A stretch of 21,377 nucleotides of DNA from DASRHY01 sp046765875 (GCA_046765875.1 JBKPSJ010000412.1:1-21377), one strand, 5' to 3'. Numbered from the stretch's first letter, positions 8,203 to 15,577 are shown. Numbers and translations are program-made. The notes: generated from the letters alone by a model not told the origin.

Positions 8203-8212
8203 CAGAACGGAC

Positions 8213-8218
8213 AGTCTA
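8213..8218 (-). promoter_or_regulatory. Candidate -10 box for folC
   Basis: TAGACT on the minus strand (TANNNT type), 10 nt before the folC ATG. It would give a transcript with only a 3-4 nt leader, in keeping with the missing Shine-Dalgarno. The same hexamer precedes the tRNA-Pro gene. Confidence 0.4.
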
Positions 8219-8318
8219 CGGAGCACGGCCCCGCTGATGACGCCGGCGGCAGCTTGACGCCTGGCCGCAGCAGGAGTTGCCTGTTCGGAGAGATGCCCGG
8301 AACTGAAGGGTGGGAAGT

Positions 8319-8525
8319 ATGAGCGTCTACAGGACCATCGACCTGATCGGCACCAGCACCACGTCGTGGGAGGACGCCGCCGCCGGCGCGATCAAGACCG
8401 CCTCGAACACACTACGGGACCTGCGCATCGCGGAGGTCGTCGAGCAGGACATCCACATCGAGGACGGCGCGCTCACCTACCGGACCAAGTTGCGGCTGTC
8501 GTTCAAGTACGAGAACGAGGCCTAG
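8319..8525 (+). CDS. Dodecin family protein lacking the flavin-stacking Trp
   Basis: Dodecins are 65-75 residue proteins that form hollow 12-mers; classical members store flavins. This 68-residue protein has the family's beta-alpha-beta-beta plan: 'RTIDLIGTSTTSWEDAAAGA', a helix to 'TLRDLRIAEVV', then two strands (DIHIEDGALTYRTKLRLSFK). Where flavin dodecins have Trp in 'LxWFEV', this one has Ile ('LRIAEV'), so classical flavin sandwiching is unlikely. It belongs to the Trp-less branch, whose ligand I do not know. The ATG at 8319 has a G-rich GGGTGGGAAG just upstream as a weak ribosome site. It is divergent from folC and 45 nt upstream of valS on the same strand. valS seems to have its own promoter. 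Confidence 0.87.
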   Translation: MSVYRTIDLIGTSTTSWEDAAAGAIKTASNTLRDLRIAEVVEQDIHIEDGALTYRTKLRLSFKYENEA

Positions 8526-8557
8526 TAAGCCCGGTGAGACCGTGACGTCGCGGGCCG

Positions 8558-8563
8558 TAGTAT
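8558..8563 (+). promoter_or_regulatory. Candidate -10 box for leaderless valS transcript
   Basis: TAGTAT is followed by exactly 7 nt and then the valS ATG, so transcription would start at or next to the A of the ATG. GTGAGA (8534-8539), 18 nt further up, matches four of six -35 positions. No Shine-Dalgarno precedes the ATG, which fits a leaderless mRNA. Confidence 0.5.
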
Positions 8564-8570
8564 CGGGCCC

Positions 8571-11108
8571 ATGACGTCATCCCGCATGCCCGAAAAACCC
8601 AGCCTCGACGGCCTCGAGGAGAAATGGGCGCGGGTATGGAAGGACCAGGACACGTACGCGTTCGACCGCACGGCCGAGCGCGCGGAGGTGTTCTCGATCG
8701 ACACACCTCCGCCGACCGTGTCCGGTTCACTGCACGTCGGCCACATCTTCAGCTACACCCACACCGACCTGGTCGCACGGTTCCAGCGGATGCGGGGCAA
8801 GGAGGTGTTCTACCCGATCGGCTGGGACGACAACGGCCTGCCGACCGAGCGCCGCGTGCAGAACTACTACGGCGTGCGATGCGACCCGAGTCTGCACTAC
8901 GACCCGGACTTCACCCCGCCGGAGAAGCCGGACCCGAAGAAGCAGATCGGCATCAGCCGGCAGAATTTCGTCGACCTGTGCGGCGAGCTGACCCACATCG
9001 ACGAGCAGGCGTTCGAGGCGTTGTGGCGCCGAGTCGGCCTGAGCGTGGACTGGAGTCAGCTCTACACGACGATCTCGGCGGAGTCGCGGCGGGTCTCGCA
9101 GCGGGCGTTCCTGCGCAACTTCGCCCGCGGTGAGGCATACCTCGCCGAGGCACCCACGATGTGGGACGTGACGTTCCAGACCGCGGTCGCGCAGGCCGAG
9201 CTCGAGGCCCGCTCGTACCCGGGCTTCTTCCACCGGATCGCCTTCCACGCGCCGCACGGACCCGTGTACGTCGAAACCACTCGGCCGGAGCTGATCCCGG
9301 CCTGCGTCGGTCTGATCGCACATCCGGATGACGAGCGCTATCAGGGGTTGTTCGGCAAGACCGTCACGTCGCCGCTGTTCGATGTGGAGCTCCCGGTGCT
9401 GGCGCACGAGGCGGCCGAGCCGGACAAGGGCGCCGGTATCGCGATGTGCTGCACGTTCGGCGACCTCACCGACGTGCAGTGGTGGCGCGAACTGCAACTC
9501 CCGGTCCGCACGATCATCGGCCGCGACGGCCGGCTGCATCGCGAGACCCCGGAGTGGCTCGCCGGTTCCGAGCCGTACGCCGAACTGGCCGGCAAGACCG
9601 TCCACTCCGCCCGTGAGGCGATCGTGGCGATGCTGCGCGAGTCCGGCGAGCTGGACGGCGAGCCGCAGCCGACGGTGCGGATGACGAACTTCTTCGAGAA
9701 GGGCGAGCGGCCGCTGGAGATCGTGTCGACCCGCCAGTGGTACATCACCAACGGAGGCCGCGACCGTGAGCTCAAGCAGGTGTTCGTTGACCGCGGCAAC
9801 GAGCTCAAGTGGGTGCCGGAGCACATGCGGCACCGGTACATGAACTGGGTCGAAGGCCTCAACGGCGACTGGCTGATCTCGCGCCAGCGGTTCTTCGGTG
9901 TCCCGTTCCCGGTGTGGTACCCGGTGGATCGCGACGGCGAGCCGGACTACGCGCACCCGTTCCTGCCGCGTGAGGACGACCTGCCGATCGACCCGACCTC
10001 GGATGTGCCGAGCGGGTACGACGAGTCGCAGCGCGACAAGCCCGGTGGCTTCACGGCCGACCCGGACGTCATGGACACCTGGGCGACGTCCTCGCTCACC
10101 CCGCAGATCGTGTGCGGGTGGGAACGTGACCAGGACCTGTTCGAGCATACGTTCCCGATGGACCTGAACACGCACGCGCACGAGATCATCCGGACCTGGC
10201 TGTTCTCCCGGGTGGTGCGCGCGCACTTCGAGAACGGCAGCCTGCCCTGGGCCCGTTCGATGATCTCCGGCTTCGTGGTCGACCCGGACCGCAAGAAGAT
10301 GTCGAAGTCCAAGGGCAATGCGATCGTGCCGTCGGAGATCCTCGACAAGTACGGCTCGGACGCGGTCCGCTGGCGTGCCGCCATGGCCCGGCCCGGACTG
10401 GACTCGCCGTTCGACGAGTCGCAGATGAAGGTCGGCCGCCGACTGGCGATCAAGGTGCTGAACGCCTCGAAGTTCGTGCTCGGCATGGCGGTGGACACTC
10501 CGGACCCGGCCGCGGTGACCGAGGCGCTCGATCTGGCGATGCTGAACAGACTGCGCGAGGTCATCGCCGAGGCGACCGAACGGTTCGAGGCGTACGACTA
10601 CACCGGCGCGCTCGAGACCACCGAGCGGTTCTTCTGGACGTTCTGCGACGACTACGTGGAACTGGTGAAGGAGCGCGCGTACGGCGGTCATGGCGAGGGC
10701 GGGGCTCGCTCCGCACAGGCCGCGCTGGCGATCGCGTTGTCGGCACTGCAGCGGATGCTGGCGCCGTACCTGCCGTTCGTGACCGAGGAGGTCTGGTCGT
10801 GGTGGCAGGACGGGTCGATCCACCGCACCGCCTGGCCGCAGCCGGACACCGACATCACCGTGGCCGGGCACGACTCGGAGGTGCTGGCGGTCGCCGGTGC
10901 GGTGCTGGCCGGCATCCGCGGCGCCAAGTCGACCGCGCAGGTGTCGATGAAGACCGAAGTGGCGAAGGTCGAGGTCTCAGGCCCGGCCGAGCGCCTGGCC
11001 CTGGCCGAGCAGGCCGAGGGCGACCTGCGAGCGGCGGGCCGTGTCGTGGGCGAGATCGTCTGGTCTGGGGCCGACTCCCCCGACATCCAGGTCATCGCCA
11101 CCCTCTGA
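8571..11108 (+). CDS. valS: Valyl-tRNA synthetase, compact archaeal-like (type 2) form
   Basis: Class Ia synthetase that charges tRNA-Val and edits mischarged threonine. At 845 residues it has the class I signature HVGH (residues 55-58) within 'TPPPTVSGSLHVGHIF', the KMSKS loop at 576-580, an inserted CP1 editing region (about 170-450) and an anticodon-binding domain starting near 'EVIAEATERFEAYDYTGALE'. The block 'YPIGWDDNGLPTERRVQNYY' and the absence of the long C-terminal coiled-coil arm mark it as the archaeal/rickettsial-like type 2 form. Mycobacterium and Streptomyces have the longer type 1 enzyme, with a 'GTDHAG'-like motif. The ATG at 8571 looks leaderless; the ATG at 8586 is an alternative. 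A terminator-like hairpin follows the stop. In Streptomyces the type 1 valS lies on the folC strand at this locus; here a different enzyme sits in inverted orientation. Confidence 0.95.
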   Translation: MTSSRMPEKPSLDGLEEKWARVWKDQDTYAFDRTAERAEVFSIDTPPPTVSGSLHVGHIFSYTHTDLVARFQRMRGKEVFYPIGWDDNGLPTERRVQNYYGVRCDPSLHYDPDFTPPEKPDPKKQIGISRQNFVDLCGELTHIDEQAFEALWRRVGLSVDWSQLYTTISAESRRVSQRAFLRNFARGEAYLAEAPTMWDVTFQTAVAQAELEARSYPGFFHRIAFHAPHGPVYVETTRPELIPACVGLIAHPDDERYQGLFGKTVTSPLFDVELPVLAHEAAEPDKGAGIAMCCTFGDLTDVQWWRELQLPVRTIIGRDGRLHRETPEWLAGSEPYAELAGKTVHSAREAIVAMLRESGELDGEPQPTVRMTNFFEKGERPLEIVSTRQWYITNGGRDRELKQVFVDRGNELKWVPEHMRHRYMNWVEGLNGDWLISRQRFFGVPFPVWYPVDRDGEPDYAHPFLPREDDLPIDPTSDVPSGYDESQRDKPGGFTADPDVMDTWATSSLTPQIVCGWERDQDLFEHTFPMDLNTHAHEIIRTWLFSRVVRAHFENGSLPWARSMISGFVVDPDRKKMSKSKGNAIVPSEILDKYGSDAVRWRAAMARPGLDSPFDESQMKVGRRLAIKVLNASKFVLGMAVDTPDPAAVTEALDLAMLNRLREVIAEATERFEAYDYTGALETTERFFWTFCDDYVELVKERAYGGHGEGGARSAQAALAIALSALQRMLAPYLPFVTEEVWSWWQDGSIHRTAWPQPDTDITVAGHDSEVLAVAGAVLAGIRGAKSTAQVSMKTEVAKVEVSGPAERLALAEQAEGDLRAAGRVVGEIVWSGADSPDIQVIATL

Positions 11109-11113
11109 CCGCA

Positions 11114-11149
11114 CCCCGCCACCTCGCCGCGCAGCGGTCGGTGGCGGGG
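11114..11149 (+). terminator. Terminator-like hairpin after valS
   Basis: CCCCGCCACC (11114-11123) pairs perfectly with GGTGGCGGGG (11140-11149); the 16-nt loop holds a nested CCGC/GCGG stem. It begins 5 nt after the valS stop and is followed by TTGCC. A strong GC hairpin with almost no T-tract. Confidence 0.7.
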
Positions 11150-11201
11150 TTGCCGTGTGGACGATCCGTGGTTCTGGCGTAACCGTGAGCGAGCCTGGGC
11201 G

Positions 11202-11217
11202 CCCACGGCGCCGTGGG
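11202..11217. promoter_or_regulatory. 16-bp perfect palindrome upstream of the membrane-protein gene
   Basis: CCCACGGCGCCGTGGG is fully self-complementary with no spacer, in the 216-nt gap between valS and the gene at 11325. A spacer-less palindrome suggests a dimeric regulator's operator more than an RNA hairpin. No candidate regulator can be named. Confidence 0.4.
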
Positions 11218-11324
11218 TGGTGCGCGGGTCACCGGAGCGGTGTGGAAGCATCGGGGGCGTCAGGTCATAACCGGGGATGAGCACACGAACTTGGAGGGCG
11301 TGTGGTCGTGAGGAGCATTGAACG

Positions 11325-12284
11325 ATGAGCGACGAGCCCAACTCGGACCCCACCCCCTCGTCCCTGAGCCCCTCCAGGACTACGACGCCCGATCCCGCCA
11401 CGGCACCTGACACCAAGCCCGACCAGGCCAAGTCCGCGGACGGCAGCCCGTCAGCGGGCCGGCGCACACAGACCAAGGTCGCTGAGGACAAGCCAGCCGA
11501 CACAGCGCCCGACGGCACGGCGCCAGAGGCCAAGCCCGACGAGACCAAGCCCGACGAGACCAAGCCTGACGAGACCAAGCCAGACGAGACCAAGCCAGAC
11601 GACGGCAACGCAGCAGCAGGGAAGGCCGCTGACGGCCAGGCGGCCGACGCGAAGGCGGCCGATGGCAAGCCGGCCGATGGCAAGCCGGCCGAAGGGAAGG
11701 CAGGCGAGGCGAAAGCAGACGAGGCGAAGGCGGGCGACGGGAAGAGTCAGGAGGAGAAGGAGCGGGAGCGGCGGCGGAGTCTGGTGACGACTTTGTTGTC
11801 CGTTTTCGTGGTGCTGATCGTTGTGACGGCTTTCGGCTACTTCGGCGGGCTCGGGCCGCTGGGGAAGCTGAGTCAGCGGCGAGCCCTGAACCCACCCGAT
11901 CTGCTTGGTGGCATGGCGCGCATCACCGACCAGGAGACCCGCAGCAGGCTCGAACTCGACCAATCTGCCAAGGCGCTGTCCAAGAGCAACGAGGGCGAGA
12001 CATCGGTCGAGGCGTACGGCGACGTCGCCAGCGATACCGGTCTGTTCGTCGTCATCGCCCTGCGCGGCAAGATCGACGTCAACCGTACGGTCGCTGATGC
12101 GGGCGCGACCGCAGACCAGGTGCAGACGGTCGGCAAGGACACCTGTACGACACAGACCGACGACATCGTCACCTGCTACCGCACGTCGAACACGTTGACG
12201 GTCATGGTCCGCAACAGCACGGGCAAGGTCGGCGCCGACCGCGTCGCACCGATAACCGATGAAGCGTTCAACGCCTACGACTGA
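11325..12284 (+). CDS. Single-pass membrane protein with KPDET-repeat cytoplasmic domain, function unknown
   Basis: The 319-residue protein has three parts. Residues 1-150 are low-complexity and hydrophilic, rich in Pro, Asp, Lys, Ala and Thr, with four perfect KPDET units (70-89) and degenerate ADGKP-like units after them, ending in a charged KERERRR stop-transfer-like stretch. One membrane helix follows (about 152-172, SLVTTLLSVFVVLIVV). The C-terminal about 145 residues form a folded, probably extracytoplasmic domain with two cysteines ('DTCTTQTDDIVTCY') that could form a disulphide. The ATG at 11325 has GAGGAG 9 nt upstream. I do not recognise the C-terminal domain. A regulatory or surface-anchored role is possible but not shown. 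The PPOX gene follows 39 nt downstream. Confidence 0.85.
   Translation: MSDEPNSDPTPSSLSPSRTTTPDPATAPDTKPDQAKSADGSPSAGRRTQTKVAEDKPADTAPDGTAPEAKPDETKPDETKPDETKPDETKPDDGNAAAGKAADGQAADAKAADGKPADGKPAEGKAGEAKADEAKAGDGKSQEEKERERRRSLVTTLLSVFVVLIVVTAFGYFGGLGPLGKLSQRRALNPPDLLGGMARITDQETRSRLELDQSAKALSKSNEGETSVEAYGDVASDTGLFVVIALRGKIDVNRTVADAGATADQVQTVGKDTCTTQTDDIVTCYRTSNTLTVMVRNSTGKVGADRVAPITDEAFNAYD
11532..11603 (+). repeat. 15-bp tandem coding repeat (KPDET)
   Basis: Four full copies of AAGCC-N-GACGAGACC plus a partial fifth, nearly identical in DNA; the varying base is the third position of Pro (C, C, T, A, A). The length is probably variable between strains by slippage, always in frame. It encodes an extended charged stretch, not a fold. 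Confidence 0.85.
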
Positions 12285-12312
12285 CCGGGAATAACCCGGG
12301 CCCGGATCGGGC
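12285..12312 (+). terminator. Two small tandem hairpins between the membrane-protein and PPOX genes
   Basis: CCGGG/CCCGG (12285-12289 with 12295-12299, AATAA loop) is followed at once by GCCCG/CGGGC (12300-12304 with 12308-12312, GAT loop). They start directly after the stop codon and end 11 nt before the next ATG. Weak terminators or a shared leader structure. Confidence 0.35.
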
Positions 12313-12323
12313 TGTCGTCGTAC

Positions 12324-12731
12324 ATGACGACCCTGACTTCATCGAACTCCTTGACGGAGAAGGCAAAAGGCCTCCTGGACCGTAAGGTCTTCGCCAGCTT
12401 CGCAACGCTGAACCCCGACGGCGGGCCACAACTGTCGACGATGTGGGTGACCCGGGACGGTGGGGACGTACTGGTCGGAACGCTGCGGGGCCGTCAGAAG
12501 GAGCGCAACCTACGTCGCGACAACCGCGTGAGCCTGATGCTCACCGACCCCGAGGACGGCGAGTCGTACGTCGAGATCCGCGGCACGGCGACTTTCACCG
12601 AGACCGGTGCGCGCGAGTTGATGGACGAGTTGAGCCACAAATACCGCGGCGAGGCGTTCCCGGCCGAACCGCCGGAGAAGGTACGCGTGCTCGTCCGCAT
12701 CACGCCTTCCAAGGTCATCGACCACGACTGA
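12324..12731 (+). CDS. PPOX-class (pyridoxamine 5'-phosphate oxidase-like) F420/flavin-dependent enzyme
   Basis: The 135-residue split-barrel protein follows the family plan: 'LLDRKVFASFATLNPDGGPQ' (first strands), 'STMWVTRDGGDVLVGT', the cofactor-phosphate region 'GRQKERNLRRDNRVSLML', 'YVEIRGTATF' and a closing 'VRVLVRITPSKV'. Such small actinobacterial proteins usually bind F420 or FMN and carry the product name 'PPOX class F420-dependent oxidoreductase'; the substrate cannot be told from sequence. ATG at 12324; no clear Shine-Dalgarno. It is convergent with clpX (34-nt gap). Confidence 0.88.
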   Translation: MTTLTSSNSLTEKAKGLLDRKVFASFATLNPDGGPQLSTMWVTRDGGDVLVGTLRGRQKERNLRRDNRVSLMLTDPEDGESYVEIRGTATFTETGARELMDELSHKYRGEAFPAEPPEKVRVLVRITPSKVIDHD

Positions 12732-12765
12732 CCTGAGGCGCGGCCGCCAGGCTTCGTAGCGAGGA

Positions 12766-14061
12766 CTAAGCGGACTTCTCGCGGCGCTCGGCGGAGCGCT
12801 TGCGGTCGTCGCGCGGGACCAGCGTCGGGTTGACGCTGTCGAGTACGACCGCGCCGGTGACGACGACCTTGGCGACGTCGTCGCGGCTGGGCACCTCGTA
12901 CATCACGTTGAGGAGCACTTCCTCCATGATCGCCCGCAGCCCGCGGGCGCCGGTGCCGCGCAGCAGCGCCTGGTCTGCGATCGCCTCGACCGCGTCGTCG
13001 GAGAACTCCAGCTCGACGTTGTCGATCTCGAACAGCCGCCGGTACTGCTTCACCAGTGCGTTCTTCGGCTCCGACAGGATCTTGATCAACGCGTCGCGGT
13101 CGAGCGGCGACACGGTGGTGATGACCGGGAGCCGGCCGATGAACTCGGGGATCAGGCCGAACTTGAGCAGATCCTCCGGCATCACGTCGCCGTACCCGCC
13201 GGACTCGCGGTCGGTCTCCGGCTCGAGCGAGACGTTGAAGCCGAGGGTCTTGCGGCCAACCCGCTGCTCGACGATGTGGTCCAGCCCGGCGAACGCGCCG
13301 CCGACGATGAACAGCACGTTCGTCGTGTCGATCTGGATGAACTCCTGGTGCGGGTGCTTGCGGCCGCCCTGCGGAGGCACGCTCGCGGTCGTACCCTCCA
13401 GGATCTTGAGCAGGGCCTGCTGGACACCCTCGCCGGACACGTCGCGGGTGATCGACGGGTTCTCGCTCTTGCGGGCGATCTTGTCGACCTCGTCGATGTA
13501 GATGATGCCGGTCTCAGCCTTTTTGACGTCGTAGTCGGCGGCCTGGATCAGCTTGAGCAGGATGTTCTCCACGTCCTCACCGACGTACCCGGCCTCGGTG
13601 AGCGCGGTGGCGTCGGCGATCGCGAACGGGACGTTGAGCATCCTGGCCAGCGTCTGGGCGAGGTACGTCTTGCCACAGCCGGTCGGCCCGATCAGCAGGA
13701 TGTTCGACTTGGCCAGCTCGACCACATCGTCCTTGGCGTGCCGGCCGGACGTCGACGAGATCTGGCCGTCGCGGACCCGCTTGTAGTGGTTGTACACCGC
13801 GACAGCGAGTGCCTTCTTGGCTACGTCCTGGCCGACGACGTACGCGTTCAGGAAGTCGTAGATCTCGCGCGGCTTCGGCAGTTCGGTCAGGCCGGAGTCG
13901 GAGCCCTCATTCAGCTCCTCCTCGATGATCTCGTTACAGAGATCGATGCACTCGTCGCAGATGTACACACCCGGACCGGCGATCAGCTTCTTCACCTGCT
14001 TCTGGCTCTTTCCGCAGAACGAGCACTTCAGCAGGTCGCCGCCATCCCCTATGCGTGCCAC
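12766..14061 (-). CDS. clpX: ATP-dependent Clp protease ATP-binding subunit ClpX
   Basis: AAA+ unfoldase that feeds substrates into ClpP. It has 431 residues. The N-terminal zinc-binding domain has Cys13/Cys16 (CSFC) and Cys35/Cys38 (CDEC). Next come the Walker A motif GPTGCGKT, Walker B 'IIYIDEVDKIA', the pore-loop region near 'ALTEAGYVGEDVE', and sensor 2 'RGTGARGLRAIMEE'. The start is GTG at 14061 ('VARIGDGGDLLKCSFC', matching the family start), with GAAGGG 10 nt upstream. The frame is open further upstream through clpP2, but that part is spurious. A strong hairpin and a 170-nt gap separate it from clpP2, so clpX probably has its own promoter, as in Streptomyces. Confidence 0.97.
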   Translation of the reverse strand: MARIGDGGDLLKCSFCGKSQKQVKKLIAGPGVYICDECIDLCNEIIEEELNEGSDSGLTELPKPREIYDFLNAYVVGQDVAKKALAVAVYNHYKRVRDGQISSTSGRHAKDDVVELAKSNILLIGPTGCGKTYLAQTLARMLNVPFAIADATALTEAGYVGEDVENILLKLIQAADYDVKKAETGIIYIDEVDKIARKSENPSITRDVSGEGVQQALLKILEGTTASVPPQGGRKHPHQEFIQIDTTNVLFIVGGAFAGLDHIVEQRVGRKTLGFNVSLEPETDRESGGYGDVMPEDLLKFGLIPEFIGRLPVITTVSPLDRDALIKILSEPKNALVKQYRRLFEIDNVELEFSDDAVEAIADQALLRGTGARGLRAIMEEVLLNVMYEVPSRDDVAKVVVTGAVVLDSVNPTLVPRDDRKRSAERREKSA

Positions 14062-14163
14062 CTGGACGGTTCCCTTCTCTCGTCGGCCCGGGTCGACTCT
14101 ACGACTGCGGGGTGACCGGAGCCCTGATTTCGACGGTACCGTGCGGCGGGCCATTTCGGCGGA

Positions 14164-14193
14164 CCCCCGGCGTCGTGGTGTGTACGCCGGGGG
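14164..14193 (-). terminator. Terminator-like hairpin between clpP2 and clpX
   Basis: Perfect 10-bp stem CCCCCGGCGT/ACGCCGGGGG (14164-14173 with 14184-14193) with a 10-nt loop, about 38 nt beyond the clpP2 stop. No U-tract. It should end or attenuate the clpP1-clpP2 transcript before clpX. Confidence 0.65.
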
Positions 14194-14231
14194 CGAACGC
14201 GCCGACCACTTGACACGGCCCGTCCTGAGCG

Positions 14232-14846
14232 TTAGACCCCGGCGGGTACCGGGGTCTTGAGCGACTGCAGGACCGCGTCGATCAGCCCGTACTCGACGGC
14301 CTGCTCGGCGGTGAGGTACTTGTCCCGCTCGATGTCGCGCGAGACCTGCTCGATGTCCTTGCCGGTGGCCTCGGAGATCATCTTCTCCAGCAGCGAGCGC
14401 AGCCGCAGGATCTCGTTGGCCTGGATCTCGATGTCGCTGGACTGTCCGTAGCTGCCCTGCGACGTGCCCGGCTGGTGGATCAGTACCGTGCTGTTCGGCA
14501 GTGCGAGCCGCTTGCCCGGCGTACCGGCGGCCAGCAGCACGGCGGCCGCGGAGGCGGCCATGCCGAGGCAGACGGTCTGCACATCGGGCTTGATGTAACG
14601 CATCGTGTCGTAGATCGCGTTCAGCGCGGTGAACGAGCCGCCCGGCGAGTTGATGTAGATGCTGATGTCCCGGTCGGGGTCCATCGACTGCAGGCAGAGC
14701 AACTGCGCCATCACCGCGTTCGCGATCTCGTCGGAGATCGGCGTGCCGAGGAAGATGATCCGGTCCTCGAACAGCTTGGTGTACGGGTCGATACGGCGCA
14801 TGCCGTACGACGTGCGCTCCTCCCACTGCGGGATGAAGTAGTTCAT
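14232..14846 (-). CDS. clpP2: ATP-dependent Clp protease proteolytic subunit ClpP2
   Basis: Serine peptidase subunit of the mixed ClpP1P2 tetradecamer. It has 204 residues. The catalytic triad is Ser99 ('GMAASAAAVL'), His124 ('VLIHQP') and Asp175 (in 'DIERDKY'). The handle 'SSDIEIQANEILRLRSLLEKM' and the oxyanion region 'YINSPGGS' are intact. 'HQPGTSQGSYGQSSD' is the ClpP2-type variant. ATG at 14846 with AAGGA 10 nt upstream, 29 nt after the clpP1 stop; the pair is clearly one operon. In actinomycetes both subunits are needed for an active protease. Confidence 0.96.
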   Translation of the reverse strand: MNYFIPQWEERTSYGMRRIDPYTKLFEDRIIFLGTPISDEIANAVMAQLLCLQSMDPDRDISIYINSPGGSFTALNAIYDTMRYIKPDVQTVCLGMAASAAAVLLAAGTPGKRLALPNSTVLIHQPGTSQGSYGQSSDIEIQANEILRLRSLLEKMISEATGKDIEQVSRDIERDKYLTAEQAVEYGLIDAVLQSLKTPVPAGV

Positions 14847-14875
14847 TGTCAGTGCGTCCTTCGAGGCGGTGAGGG

Positions 14876-15502
14876 TCAGGAGTTCGGGGCGTCGGCGCCG
14901 CCGGGCAGCTGCGCCGCGCTGGCCAGCACCTGGTCGATGAAGCCGTACTCCTTGGCCTCCTCGGCGGTGAACCAGCGGTCGCGGTCCGCGTCGGTCTCGA
15001 TCTGCTCGACCGCTTGACCGGTGTGCTCGGCGATCAGCCCGAACAGCAGCTTCTTGAGGTGCAGCGACTGCTCGGCCTGGATTTTGATGTCGGACGCCGT
15101 ACCACCCATGCCGCCGGACGGCTGGTGCATCATGATCCGGCTGTGCGGCAGCGCGAACCGCTTGTTCTTCGCGCCCGCGCAGAGCAGGAACTGGCCCATC
15201 GACGCGGCCAGGCCCATCCCGACCGTGGCGACGTCGTTGGAGATGTACTGCATCGTGTCGTAGATCGCCATCCCGGAGTCCACCGAGCCGCCCGGGGAAT
15301 TGATGTACAGCCAGATGTCCTTGCGGGGGTCCTCGGCGTTCAGCAGCAGCATCTGCGCGCAGATCGCGTTGGCGTTCTCGTCGCGCACCTCGGATCCCAG
15401 GAAGATGATCCGGCTCGCCAGCAGCCGCTGGTAGATGTGGTCGTCGAGTCCACCCACACCGTTGCCGCCGGCCGCGGTGGGGCCTTCGAATGTCTGGTTC
15501 AC
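14876..15502 (-). CDS. clpP1: ATP-dependent Clp protease proteolytic subunit ClpP1
   Basis: First subunit of the ClpP1P2 protease. It has 208 residues with Ser101 ('GLAASMGQFLLCAG'), His126 ('MMHQPSGG') and Asp175 (in 'DADRDRW'). 'YINSPGGSVDSGMAIYDTM' and 'GGTASDIKIQAE' are typical. A Gly/Ala-rich N-terminal extension (residues 5-18) probably includes a processed propeptide. The GTG at 15502 lies exactly 7 nt after a TAATGT -10-like hexamer and has no Shine-Dalgarno, so the mRNA may be leaderless. A ClgR-like operator lies 52-68 nt upstream. It follows tig with a 75-nt gap, and clpP2 is 29 nt downstream. Confidence 0.96.
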   Translation of the reverse strand: MNQTFEGPTAAGGNGVGGLDDHIYQRLLASRIIFLGSEVRDENANAICAQMLLLNAEDPRKDIWLYINSPGGSVDSGMAIYDTMQYISNDVATVGMGLAASMGQFLLCAGAKNKRFALPHSRIMMHQPSGGMGGTASDIKIQAEQSLHLKKLLFGLIAEHTGQAVEQIETDADRDRWFTAEEAKEYGFIDQVLASAAQLPGGADAPNS

Positions 15503-15509
15503 AGGGCCG

Positions 15510-15515
15510 ACATTA
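15510..15515 (-). promoter_or_regulatory. Candidate -10 box for leaderless clpP1P2 transcript
   Basis: TAATGT on the minus strand, 7 nt before the clpP1 GTG. TTAGGT lies 17 nt upstream as a weak -35; the 9-mer GGCTTAGGT containing it recurs upstream of tRNA-Pro. Confidence 0.45.
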
Positions 15516-15553
15516 CTGTCAGCCGAGCACAGACCTAAGCCCGTCCCGGCCCT

Positions 15554-15570
15554 GTTCGCTCACGGCGCAG
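15554..15570 (-). promoter_or_regulatory. ClgR-like operator upstream of clpP1
   Basis: On the plus strand this reads GTTCGCTCACGGCGCAG. Its core CGCTCACGGCG fits the ClgR consensus CGCYNANRGCG, which I recall from Corynebacterium work. ClgR activates clpP1P2 in actinobacteria, and the site lies 52-68 nt from the GTG, a normal activator distance. The right half deviates from a perfect GTTCGC...GCGAAC palindrome. Confidence 0.55.
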
Positions 15571-15577
15571 ATGGGCC

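Noticed and set aside
8727..10871. 714-codon open frame on the minus strand
   Set aside because: It lies fully antisense to valS, whose motifs are complete. Its product is Arg/His/Val-rich with no recognisable domain. Long antisense frames are a normal effect of GC-rich codon use.
11532..11700. Repeats as a CRISPR array
   Set aside because: The 15-bp units are in-frame, contiguous codons (KPDET) without spacers, inside a clear coding region.
14062..14826. Upstream extension of the clpX frame through clpP2
   Set aside because: The extra about 255 residues are an out-of-frame reading of clpP2 and of the hairpin gap; the family start 'VARIGDGGD' is at 14061.
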